Positions 1 to 7,248 of a stretch of 64,000 nucleotides of DNA are shown piece after piece (the stretch's first letter is position 1; each line of letters starts with the position of its first letter). The stretch is from Candidatus Foliamicus numerosus (GTDB lineage: Bacteria > Pseudomonadota > Gammaproteobacteria > Steroidobacterales > Foliamicaceae). A program made the translations under genes and the position numbers. The notes under the pieces were generated by a model. The model did not search any database and was not told the origin of the DNA. It saw only the letters and a list, made by a program, of their open reading frames with translations. The stretch is from positions 1 to 64,000 of the forward strand of contig JAPYNE010000028.1 of assembly GCA_028285945.1 (NCBI GenBank), in the 5' to 3' direction.

Positions 1-1
1 A

Positions 2-88
2 ATCAAGGACAGGCCTCCGCACCGGATCATTGCCATGATGTCCAACCCCTTCCGCTTTGCCTACTTCGATATCGCCGATGACGACTGA
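2..88 (+). CDS. C-terminal end of an unidentified protein (5' end outside window)
   Basis: The first 29 codons of the window are open in this frame and end at TGA 86-88. Third codon positions are strongly G/C, as in the real genes nearby, and the tail FRFAYFDIADDD looks like a natural protein end. Too little is present to name a family. It reads towards the decayed gene on the other strand, so the two are convergent. The call rests on codon bias alone. Confidence 0.4.
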   Translation: MKDRPPHRIIAMMSNPFRFAYFDIADDD

Positions 89-135
89 CCAGTGACCGCG
101 TGGACTGGCGGCCCCGTCGCTGTGTCTGTCACGTT

Positions 136-643
136 TCAGGGGGAGGACGGATTTTCAGGCCATCCTGCCATGTCGCCAGTGCCCCGGTAATTGTCCACCA
201 CATTGAAGCAGATGTCGATGTCCTCGCGCATCACCTCGGTATCGCCGACCCTGATGGTGAAATCCGCAGTCTCGCCCTCCATGATCCAGCCCTTCCCGAT
301 CCTGCCGAACTCGGCCAGCGTGTTCGCATGGTGCTCAATGGTGCTCGATGCTGATGATGGGTCAGTCGCCGGGATCGTTGTCCTTCACCGTTATCCATAT
401 GTAAGGCCTCCAGCCGTCACTGGAAAAACCGGCACGGGTGCGCAGCGGCTGCGTGCGGTTATAGAAGAGCGTCACGCCAATCCGCCTGTCATTCTCATCC
501 ACTTTGTTGTCGACCGTGGGGACGCTTGCGGGAAGCTCGCGCGTGCCAGCCGGGATGGTGTAATTGATGAATCCACGGCCATCTTCTATAAGCACGGGCA
601 CCACCAAGTCCACCGCCTGCACCGGCGTGACTCGATCACAAAA
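136..643 (-). pseudogene. Fragment of a Calx-beta-repeat surface protein, frameshifted
   Basis: Reading the minus strand from just after an in-frame TAG (644-646), the translation contains FINYTIPAGTRE, then VDENDRRIGVTL, then ITVKDNDPGD and a stop at 362-364. That is the usual end of a Calx-beta repeat (IPAGT, V.D...DE......V.L, .V.V.DND). In the next frame the protein carries on as IMEGETADFTIRV and DICFNVVDNYRGTGDMAG, the start of a further repeat, and stops at 136-138. One indel near 365 would join the halves. No start codon or signal peptide is present, so this is a two-repeat leftover of a large secreted or adhesin-like protein. The family call is from pattern recognition of the repeat. 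Confidence 0.6.
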
Positions 644-646
644 CTA

Positions 647-997
647 AGCCCTCGCGATGGGAGAGCGCAATGCGCTCAGGAGAGCCTAGTGGATGACGGC
701 CATCTCCGGCTCGATGGCCCGCCGCGACCAAACGCGATCGACCGATCGGAACCGCCGGCGGCGCTGTAGAATGAGCGGCTCCGGCCTGCGCTGCGGCAGG
801 CCATGGCGAGCAATAAACCGAAGAAGGGCCCGAATTTCCGGCCCGGCCGAAAAATCGCGCCTCCGAGATACTCGATGGGGCGGGAAAAACATGGAATGCA
901 CAGCGATCATTGAGCACAGCGGAGAGGCAATCAACGACCGCATGGCCCGAATCATTGGCCGTGATTTTGGCGTTAGGCCCGTGAAATAAGCGGCGGC
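647..997. other. Intergenic stretch between gene debris and the photolyase gene; no assignable gene
   Basis: No family could be recognised on either strand. Two short plus-strand reading frames exist. One is 36 codons at 803-913, lysine/proline-rich and starting MASNKPKKGPNF. The other overlaps it and ends VRPVK at 987-989. Neither has a clear ribosome-binding site. A small perfect palindrome, GAGCGC-AAT-GCGCTC, lies near 664-678. The stretch may be further decayed sequence beyond the Calx-beta fragment. Confidence 0.3.
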
Positions 998-2482
998 TTG
1001 CTCTGGTTGGACGGTCCGTCTCGATTGCCCGGCGGCGCGGCGCCGATTCTCGTCTGGTTTCGGCAGGACCTGCGGCTTGACGACAACCCGGCCTTCGCGG
1101 CGGCTGCGGCCACCGGCAGGCCGGTCGTTCCGGTTTATATCCTCGACGACCTGGCGCCCGAGCGCTGGCGCCTCGGCGGCGCGTCGCGCTGGTGGCTGCA
1201 TCATAGTTTGGCGGCGCTGGGCGAAACGCTCGCCGGCCATGCGCTGGCGCTGGTGCTCCGCGCCGGCGAGGCGACGGCGGTTTTGCCGGCGCTGGCGGAG
1301 GAAACATGCGCTGCCGGCGTGTACTGGAACCGCTGCTACGAGCCCTGCGCGGTCCGGCGCGATGCCGCGCTCAAGTCCTCGCTTCGCAGGGCTGGCGCTG
1401 AAGCGCGCTCCTTCAACGCGGCGCTGCTTGCGGAACCGTGGGAAGCCCGCACGGTTTCCGGAGGCCCTTTCCGGGTGTACACGCCATTCCAAAAGGCGCT
1501 GCGCGCCCGGCTTGGGAATGATCCTCCTGAATCCTTCCAAGCGCCCGCTGGCGTGGCGGCGCCGGACCGCTGGCCCGCAAGCGACAGGCTCGCCGACTGG
1601 AAGCTCCTGCCGGAAACGCCGGACTGGGCGGGCGGATTGCGGGCGGCGTGGCGCCCGGGCAGCGGCGGCGCCGCAACGCGTCTCGCCGAATTTCTCGATG
1701 GCCCGCTAGCGGGGTACGCGCACAGGCGCGACCGCTGCGACCTTAGCGCCACCTCGGCGCTGTCCGCCCACCTGCACTGGGGCGAGATCGGCCCGCGCCG
1801 GATCTGGCAGGCCGTGCATGAGCGCGCGGCGTGGGAGGGAGCGTCGGAACGCGGCGCGGACAAGTTCCTTTCGGAGCTGATCTGGCGCGAGTTCGCGCAT
1901 CACCTGCTGTTCCACTACCCCGGCCTGCCGGAAGCCAACTGGCACGCCCGCTTCGATGCCTTCCCGTGGCGCCGCGACCCTGCGGGGCTCGCCGCCTGGC
2001 AGCGCGGATTGACCGGCTATCCGATGGTCGATGCCGGAATGCGCCAGCTCTGGGAAACTGGCTGGATGCACAACCGGGCCCGGATGATCGCCGCGTCCTT
2101 CCTGGTCAAGCACCTGCTCATCCACTGGAGGCAAGGCGAAGCCTGGTTCTGGGACACCCTGGTGGATGCCGACCTCGCCAACAACGCGGCCGGCTGGCAA
2201 TGGGTGGCCGGCTCGGGCGCCGACGCCGCGCCCTACTTCCGCATCTTCAACCCGATGCTCCAAGGCCGCAAGCACGACCCGGAGGGCGCCTATGTGCGCC
2301 GATTCGTGCCGGAGCTGGCCAAGTTGCCGGCGCGTTGGATCCATGCCCCCTGGGAAGCGCCCGAGGCGGCGCTGGCCGCCTGCGGCGTGGCGCTGGGACG
2401 CACCTATCCGCATCCCGTCGTTGACCACGCCGTAGCCCGAGAGCGGGCGCTGGCCGCCTACAAGTCGATGCCGCAAGCCTAG
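998..2482 (+). CDS. phrB: Deoxyribodipyrimidine photolyase (class I, cryptochrome/photolyase family)
   Basis: Light-driven repair of cyclobutane pyrimidine dimers in DNA, using FADH- and an antenna cofactor. The protein is 494 aa; E. coli PhrB is 472. The N-terminal alpha/beta antenna domain begins at ILVWFRQDLRLDDNPA (about residues 13-28). The C-terminal FAD-binding domain carries SATSALSAHLHWGEIGPR, ELIWREFAHHLL, GYPMVDAGMRQLWETGWMHN and DADLANNAAGWQWVAGSG, all hallmark photolyase segments. The first codon used is TTG 998. Further TTG codons at 1010 and 1028 are possible starts, and no ATG precedes the conserved domain, so the start is uncertain. It is a lone gene flanked by debris on both sides. 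A cryptochrome role cannot be excluded from sequence alone. Confidence 0.93.
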   Translation: MLWLDGPSRLPGGAAPILVWFRQDLRLDDNPAFAAAAATGRPVVPVYILDDLAPERWRLGGASRWWLHHSLAALGETLAGHALALVLRAGEATAVLPALAEETCAAGVYWNRCYEPCAVRRDAALKSSLRRAGAEARSFNAALLAEPWEARTVSGGPFRVYTPFQKALRARLGNDPPESFQAPAGVAAPDRWPASDRLADWKLLPETPDWAGGLRAAWRPGSGGAATRLAEFLDGPLAGYAHRRDRCDLSATSALSAHLHWGEIGPRRIWQAVHERAAWEGASERGADKFLSELIWREFAHHLLFHYPGLPEANWHARFDAFPWRRDPAGLAAWQRGLTGYPMVDAGMRQLWETGWMHNRARMIAASFLVKHLLIHWRQGEAWFWDTLVDADLANNAAGWQWVAGSGADAAPYFRIFNPMLQGRKHDPEGAYVRRFVPELAKLPARWIHAPWEAPEAALAACGVALGRTYPHPVVDHAVARERALAAYKSMPQA

Positions 2483-2516
2483 CTTCCCCACCCGCCGGAA
2501 AATCGACCGCTGCGGG

Positions 2517-2727
2517 CGCGACAAGGCGGGGCCTGCATATCCAAGCGGTCCATCGGCTTGCCTTTTATGACTCGCTGATCGCGGCGGCGGCGCTGGAGGC
2601 GGGCTGCCGCCATCTGCTCAGCGAGGATTTGCAGCACGGGCAGGTCATGGAGCAGCTTGTCGTCAAAAACCCGTTCGCCGCGTCATTGCGGATCGGCCAA
2701 GATCGAACCTGGGGTTTTGGGGCCTGA
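2517..2727 (+). pseudogene. C-terminal remnant of a VapC/PIN-domain toxin
   Basis: Between phrB and the acuI-like gene, one frame reads AFYDSLIAAAALEAGCRHLL, then SEDLQHGQVMEQLVVKNPF, and stops at 2725-2727. This is the conserved C-terminal third of PIN-domain VapC toxins (YDALIVAAAL..GC..L.SEDLQ.GQ). The N-terminal half, including the first catalytic aspartates, is absent, and no antitoxin gene is adjacent. It is therefore the remnant of a type II toxin-antitoxin locus. The left boundary is approximate, because recognisable homology fades upstream of about 2540. Confidence 0.7.
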
Positions 2728-2832
2728 GGGCGAAATTGCCTTGCAGGTTTTCGGGGGCTGGCTTGATTCGCGCGCTCGTTCGGGGCATCGTGGCGCGGCA
2801 TTGAAATTCCAGCGATTCAGGGAGGCAAGCAC

Positions 2833-3825
2833 TTGAGCGGCACCATCAACGCCATCGTGGCGCGGGAGCGGGACGGGAAAGTGGCCGGCAAGCTGGAGCA
2901 GTTGGCGGTGACGGACCTTCCCGACGAGGATGTGCGGGTGCGGATCAGCCGCTCCACACTTAATTACAAGGATGGGCTGGCGGTGAGCGGGCGCGGGCGG
3001 ATCTGCCGGCGCCTGCCGATGGTGTGCGGCATCGACTTGGCCGGCGAGGTGCTCGAGTCGCGCGACGAACGCTTCAAGCCCGGCAACCGCGTGCTGGCGA
3101 ACGGCTACGAGCTTTCCGAAAAATACTGGGGCGGCTATGCGCAGCAACAGCGCCTGAAGGGCGACTGGCTGGTGCCCGTGCCGGAAGCTTTCTCGGCCGA
3201 GCAGGCCATGGCGCTGGGAACGGCCGGCTACACCGCCATGCTGGCCGTTCACGCCATTGAGGATGCCGGCATCACGCCTGATGACGGCCCGGCGCTGGTG
3301 ACCGGCGCCACCGGCGGCGTGGGCGCCGTTTCGGTGATGCTGCTTGCCCGCTTGGGCTTTCGAGTGACCGGCGCCACCGGGAAAGCCGAGGGCGCCTCGT
3401 TCCTTAAGGCGCTGGGCGCGGCGGAAACCATTGGTCGCGACCAACTGGCGCGCGAATCGCGCCCGCTGGAATCTGAAACCTGGGGCGCCGCCGTTGATTC
3501 AGTGGGCGGAACCACGCTGGCCACCGCGCTGGCTCAGACGCGACGCGGCGGCCTAGTGGCCGCAGTGGGACTGGCCGGCGGATTCAAGCTGCCGGCCACG
3601 GTCATGCCTTTCATTCTGCGCGGCGTTACCTTGCGCGGCATCGATTCGGTCATGGCGCCGCAGGACCAGCGGCGGCGCGCCTGGAGCGCGCTGGCGGATC
3701 GGATCGATCCCGGGCGGCTGGCCCGCATTTCCCGAGTCGCGCCCATGTCGGAGCTGCCATCGCTGGCGAACGACATTCTGGACGGAAAAATTTCCGGCCG
3801 CGTGGTCATCGATGTCAACGCCTGA
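2833..3825 (+). CDS. acuI: YhdH/AcuI-type zinc-free medium-chain oxidoreductase (probable acryloyl-CoA reductase)
   Basis: NADPH-dependent MDR-family reductase of the YhdH/AcuI subfamily, which reduces acryloyl-CoA to propionyl-CoA. The 330-aa length is typical. The N-terminal GroES-like part has STLNYKDGLAVSG and CGIDLAGEVLES. The Rossmann part has VTGATGGVGAVSVMLLARLG, and near the C-terminus is GRVVIDVNA, characteristic of this subfamily. No zinc-binding cysteines are seen. The start is TTG 2833, preceded by GGAGG eight bases upstream; no better start exists. The next gene (SDR) begins just after it in the same direction, so they are probably co-transcribed. The exact acyl-CoA substrate is inferred from the family. 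Confidence 0.85.
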   Translation: MSGTINAIVARERDGKVAGKLEQLAVTDLPDEDVRVRISRSTLNYKDGLAVSGRGRICRRLPMVCGIDLAGEVLESRDERFKPGNRVLANGYELSEKYWGGYAQQQRLKGDWLVPVPEAFSAEQAMALGTAGYTAMLAVHAIEDAGITPDDGPALVTGATGGVGAVSVMLLARLGFRVTGATGKAEGASFLKALGAAETIGRDQLARESRPLESETWGAAVDSVGGTTLATALAQTRRGGLVAAVGLAGGFKLPATVMPFILRGVTLRGIDSVMAPQDQRRRAWSALADRIDPGRLARISRVAPMSELPSLANDILDGKISGRVVIDVNA

Positions 3826-3862
3826 AGCCCTGAAAAACCGCCTGCTGATAGAATCCCGACGC

Positions 3863-4702
3863 ATGAAAAACTACGACCTGAGCGGCAAGGTCGCGCTCGT
3901 GACCGGCGCGGGCCGGGCGAAGGGCCTAGGCGAAGGAATCGCCTCCAAGCTGGCCGAATGCGGAGCTAGCGTGCTGATCACGGACCTCGGCGAATCCCCG
4001 GGCGAGCACATGCCCGATGAGCATATCGGCGCCGCCGATTCCATTGAGGGCGTGGCGCAGCGCATCCGCGGCAACGGCGGAACCGCGGACAGCTGCCCGC
4101 TGGACGTGCGCGACGAATCACAGGTTCAGGCCGCAGTGGCGCGGGCGGTGGAACGCTTCGGCCGCTTGGACATCCTCGTGAACAACGCCGGCATCGGCTA
4201 CCTGATCGCTCCCTGCACGGAATTGCCGCAAGACCAATGGGACGCGGTGCTGGACGTGAACCTCAAGGGGCCGTTTCTCTGCACCAAGCACGCCGCGCGA
4301 CGAATGATCGAGCAGGGTGCAGGCGGCCGCGTTATCAACATCGCCAGCCAGGCGGCCAAATCCAGCTTCCCGCACATGGCCGCCTACACCGCGTCCAAGC
4401 ATGGCCTTGTGGGCTTGACGCGCACCTGCGCCATGGAGCTGGGCCCGCACGGCATCACCGTGAACGCCGTTTGCCCCAACCACGTCACCACCGGCCTAGG
4501 CGCCACCCAGAACGCGTACTTCTCCAATCACTTCGGCCTGACGCGGGAGCAGTACATCGGCAATATCCGCGCCCGAAACCCCATGCGCCGCGAGGGCAAG
4601 GTGTCGGACACCGCCAACGCCGTTGCGTTCCTGTGCTCGGACCAGGCCGTGTACATCAACGGCGACTCGCTGAACGTGACCGGCGGCGAGGAAATGCACT
4701 AA
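3863..4702 (+). CDS. Short-chain dehydrogenase/reductase (SDR), classical type
   Basis: NAD(P)-dependent oxidoreductase of 279 aa. It shows the cofactor loop VTGAGRAKGLGEGIA, the LVNNAGIGY motif and the catalytic YxxxK at about Y175/K179 (YTASKHG), followed by ITVNAVCPNHV and a C-terminal INGDSLNVTGGEE typical of classical SDRs. An upstream in-frame ATG (3812) would overlap acuI. ATG 3863 places the protein start (MKNYDLSGKVALVTG) where family members begin, so it was preferred. It lies 37 nt after acuI on the same strand. The substrate cannot be told from sequence. Confidence 0.85.
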   Translation: MKNYDLSGKVALVTGAGRAKGLGEGIASKLAECGASVLITDLGESPGEHMPDEHIGAADSIEGVAQRIRGNGGTADSCPLDVRDESQVQAAVARAVERFGRLDILVNNAGIGYLIAPCTELPQDQWDAVLDVNLKGPFLCTKHAARRMIEQGAGGRVINIASQAAKSSFPHMAAYTASKHGLVGLTRTCAMELGPHGITVNAVCPNHVTTGLGATQNAYFSNHFGLTREQYIGNIRARNPMRREGKVSDTANAVAFLCSDQAVYINGDSLNVTGGEEMH

Positions 4703-4765
4703 GCGCGACAGCTGCCTGCCCTTCTTCCCAACCAGACCCTGCGAACCACCAAGGAAAACCATCCC

Positions 4766-5473
4766 ATGATGCAGCAAAAGGCGTTTTTCGAGGCTTTGGA
4801 GGCCGCCCGCCAACCCCGGCACGGGGGCGGCCATCCGTTCAGCCGCCTATGGGCCCAGGGCGCCCTTTCGCGCGAGCAACTGGGCCGCTACGCGGTGCAG
4901 CACTACTACTACATCGCCCCGATACCGCAGCAGTTCGCCGCTTTGTACGCCCGGCTGCCCGACCTCGATGCCCGCCAGCACCTCCTGGAGAACCTGCTGG
5001 GCGAGGAGATGCCGGACACGCCGGAAAAGCGCCATCCCGATTTGCTGGTCAGGTTCGCGGAGGCTTGCGGCTTGCCGCGCGACGAGGTGGTTAACGCGGA
5101 ACTCCGCGACGAAATTCTGCCCACAACGCGGGCCATGCGGGCCTGGATATGGGAGCTATCGACCATTCGCCACCTAGCCGAGTCGGCTGCCGGCATCATG
5201 GTTGCGCTGGAAGGCCAGCTTCCCACCCTCTATCCCGCCTACGTGAAAGCCATGCGCAAGATGGGCTTCAGCGAGGACGATATGGAGTTCTTCCATGTCC
5301 ACATCGAAGGCGACGAAGAGCACGCCGAAGCGGGCCTTGAGCTGACGGCCCGCTACGCCACCACCGAAGCCCTCCAGGACCGCGCCATCGCCGCCGTGCG
5401 CGCATCCGCCTCCCTGCGCTGGAGCATGCTCGACGGCATCCAAGCCTCCCTCGTCCTCCCGAAAGCCGCCTGA
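4766..5473 (+). CDS. PqqC/CADD-like heme-oxygenase-fold protein (HDO family)
   Basis: A 235-aa all-helical protein of the TenA/PqqC/CADD superfamily. Candidate metal ligands are E80/E81, H90, E149 and the H179-xxx-D183-xx-H186 signature (FFHVHIEGDEEHAEAG). The last spacing matches the diiron CADD-type heme-oxygenase-like oxidases rather than cofactor-only PqqC. CADD-type relatives make p-aminobenzoate from tyrosine, and others cleave fatty acids or modify amino acids. No pqqA, B, D or E is nearby, so PQQ synthesis is unlikely. It follows the SDR by 63 nt on the same strand and has a GGAAAACC sequence upstream of ATG 4766. Family is secure; activity is unknown. Confidence 0.8.
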   Translation: MMQQKAFFEALEAARQPRHGGGHPFSRLWAQGALSREQLGRYAVQHYYYIAPIPQQFAALYARLPDLDARQHLLENLLGEEMPDTPEKRHPDLLVRFAEACGLPRDEVVNAELRDEILPTTRAMRAWIWELSTIRHLAESAAGIMVALEGQLPTLYPAYVKAMRKMGFSEDDMEFFHVHIEGDEEHAEAGLELTARYATTEALQDRAIAAVRASASLRWSMLDGIQASLVLPKAA

Positions 5474-5570
5474 CCGCCCTGTATATTCCACAACGACGCT
5501 AGCGGTGATGAACTCCACGGGCGTTGCTGATGCTATTGGGATGGCGGTCTGCGCCTAACGGGCATCCGGC

Positions 5571-5993
5571 ATGGCCATCAATACGGACTTCTTGAACCGT
5601 TGCATCGGCACGCTGGAGACGGCCTGCGAGCATTTGCGGCGAAGCGGCGGCGACGACCCGCTCCACGATATTTTCCGGGCGGCCGCCGTGAAGGAGTTCG
5701 AGATCGTGCTGGAGCAATGCGGGAGCTTGCTTAAAAAGCGCGTTCGGCCCTACTTCGCAAGCAACCGGCAGGCCGACCGGCTGACTTTCAAGGATGCCTT
5801 CCGCCATGCCGCACGGCATGGGCTCATTTCGGTGGAAGCCAGCGAGCGCTGGTTCGCTTACCGCGACAACCGCAACGACACCGCGCACAACTACGGCGAG
5901 AAGTTCGCGGAGAGCACCTTGCTGCTGCTGCCGGATTTCATCGAGGACGCTAGGGAATTGGCCCGCGTGATTTGCGAAGGTGACGATGGCTGA
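5571..5993 (+). CDS. HepT-like nucleotidyltransferase-substrate-binding protein (HI0074 family), HEPN fold
   Basis: A 140-aa helical protein related to HI0074/HepT. The C-terminal part has YRDNRNDTAHNYGE, which contains the HEPN RNase signature R101-x4-H106-x-Y108 typical of HepT toxins. It overlaps the nucleotidyltransferase gene that follows, the invariant arrangement of MntA/HepT toxin-antitoxin pairs. In that system the HepT RNase is silenced by AMPylation of the tyrosine by MntA. The pair sits among metabolic oxidoreductase genes rather than in a defence island. Toxin activity is inferred from the family; older annotation calls this a substrate-binding subunit. Confidence 0.8.
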   Translation: MAINTDFLNRCIGTLETACEHLRRSGGDDPLHDIFRAAAVKEFEIVLEQCGSLLKKRVRPYFASNRQADRLTFKDAFRHAARHGLISVEASERWFAYRDNRNDTAHNYGEKFAESTLLLLPDFIEDARELARVICEGDDG

Positions 5994-6345
5994 CCGCTTG
6001 ATGCTGCAACAGCGCCACCGGCGCGTGGTGGAGGACACGCTGCGGGAGCATGTTCCCGAGGCCGATGTGTGGGCCTACGGCAGCCGCGTGAATGGCCGCG
6101 CCCACGAAGCCAGCGACTTGGATTTGGTGGCTCGCGGGCCGGCGCTTGAGCCTTTGGGGGCGAAGCTCGCTCAGCTGGCGGAGGCTTTCCGCGAGTCCAG
6201 CCTCCCCATCATCGTGCAGGTTTGCGATTGGGCGCGGGTGCCGAAAAGCTTTCAGCGCGAAATCTTGCGGGATTACGTGGTTATGCAAGCGGCCCCCGAT
6301 GTACGGCCGGCGCAGGATGCTGAGGGGATCCGGGCAGATGGCTGA
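5986..6345 (+). CDS. MntA-like minimal nucleotidyltransferase (HI0073 family)
   Basis: Small nucleotidyltransferase with the motif GS-x10-DxD (YGSRVNGRAHEASDLDLVA), the hallmark of the minimal MNT domain. In characterised MntA/HepT pairs this protein AMPylates and neutralises the HepT RNase. ATG 5986 has AAGG six bases upstream and overlaps the hepT-like stop by 8 nt; a GTG two codons earlier (5980) is possible. The gene end overlaps the start of the following SDR by 8 nt, so the pair is translationally coupled to a metabolic gene, which is unusual for a toxin-antitoxin locus. Confidence 0.8.
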   Translation: MADRLMLQQRHRRVVEDTLREHVPEADVWAYGSRVNGRAHEASDLDLVARGPALEPLGAKLAQLAEAFRESSLPIIVQVCDWARVPKSFQREILRDYVVMQAAPDVRPAQDAEGIRADG

Positions 6346-7048
6346 GGCGGAGTGTGCGCTGGTTACGGGCGCGGCCGGCGGCATTGGCTCGGCGGTCGCG
6401 AGACGGTTTGCGGAGCGCGGCCTGCGAGTGGGCGCGATGGTGCTGCCGGGGCAGGAAGCGCCGGCGGGTCTGGAGTTGCCGGCGGAAGCGACCGATGAAG
6501 CGCAGGTCGCGGAGGCCGTCGCGCGGTGCGCCAGGGAACTGGGCCCGCCGCGCTGGGTGGTTCATACTGTGGGAATCACGGGCGAGGGGCCGTTCGTGGA
6601 CATGTCGCTCGAAGAATGGAAGCGCGTGGTGAATGTGAATCTCACCTCAGCGTTTCTGCTGGCGCGCGCCGCGCATCCGCATCTGAAGCACACCCGGGGC
6701 GCCATGCTGCTTTATTCCTCCACCAATGCGATCAACGGCGGCAACGAGCTATCAGGACCGGCCTATACGGCGGCCAAGGCAGGGATCATCGGCATCACCC
6801 GCTACCTGGCCCGGGAATGGGCCGCGGACGGCATCCGCGTAAACTGCATCGCGCCCGGCCCCATCGACACGCCTATGCTGGATCGGCTGGAGGGCCAGCG
6901 GCGCGCCGCTCTGGCCGAGCAGGCGCCGCTGGGGCGGCTGGGCACCGCCGAGGAGTGCGCGGCGATGAGCGATTTCCTGTGCTCGGATGCGGCCAGGCAT
7001 ATGACCGGCACGATCACCAACATATCCGGCGGGCTGCTACTGGACTGA
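6338..7048 (+). CDS. SDR-family oxidoreductase (3-oxoacyl-ACP reductase-like)
   Basis: A 236-aa classical SDR. The dinucleotide motif is VTGAAGGIGSAVARRF at the N-terminus, the catalytic YxxxK is at about Y143/K147 (AYTAAKAGIIGITR), and IRVNCIAPGPIDTPML and TGTITNISGGLLLD follow, as in FabG-like enzymes. ATG 6338 overlaps the end of the mntA-like gene. The usual NNAG motif is replaced by VVHTVGITGEG, which suggests divergence from housekeeping FabG. The stop codon is followed immediately by the 18-nt element described at 7049-7066. Substrate unknown. Confidence 0.83.
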   Translation: MAEAECALVTGAAGGIGSAVARRFAERGLRVGAMVLPGQEAPAGLELPAEATDEAQVAEAVARCARELGPPRWVVHTVGITGEGPFVDMSLEEWKRVVNVNLTSAFLLARAAHPHLKHTRGAMLLYSSTNAINGGNELSGPAYTAAKAGIIGITRYLAREWAADGIRVNCIAPGPIDTPMLDRLEGQRRAALAEQAPLGRLGTAEECAAMSDFLCSDAARHMTGTITNISGGLLLD

Positions 7049-7066
7049 CCCGCATATTGCGCCGAG
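7049..7066 (+). repeat. Stop-adjacent 18-nt element (copy 1)
   Basis: CCCGCATATTGCGCCGAG begins on the base after the SDR stop codon. Near-identical copies lie directly downstream of the peroxiredoxin gene (16805-16822, minus) and 9 nt downstream of leuS (58366-58383, minus), always in the same orientation relative to the gene. The consensus is CCCGCRTATTGCRCCRAG. The continuation CCGCTT is shared with the peroxiredoxin copy, where the element forms one arm of a hairpin. Confidence 0.55.
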
Positions 7067-7248
7067 CCGCTTATCGCCCCCACCCACCCTGATTTTGCCG
7101 CTTAGTCGGTAGCCTGTGCCCGGATTGCTTGCTTTCCGCTTGATCCGGAACGGCACCGCCACAGCCTAGGCGGATGGACAGTCTCTGGCTTGGAGCCGAT
7201 AATGGCCGGACAGGCGGGCTCGCATGCCGCTGCAATCGGATCATCGCA

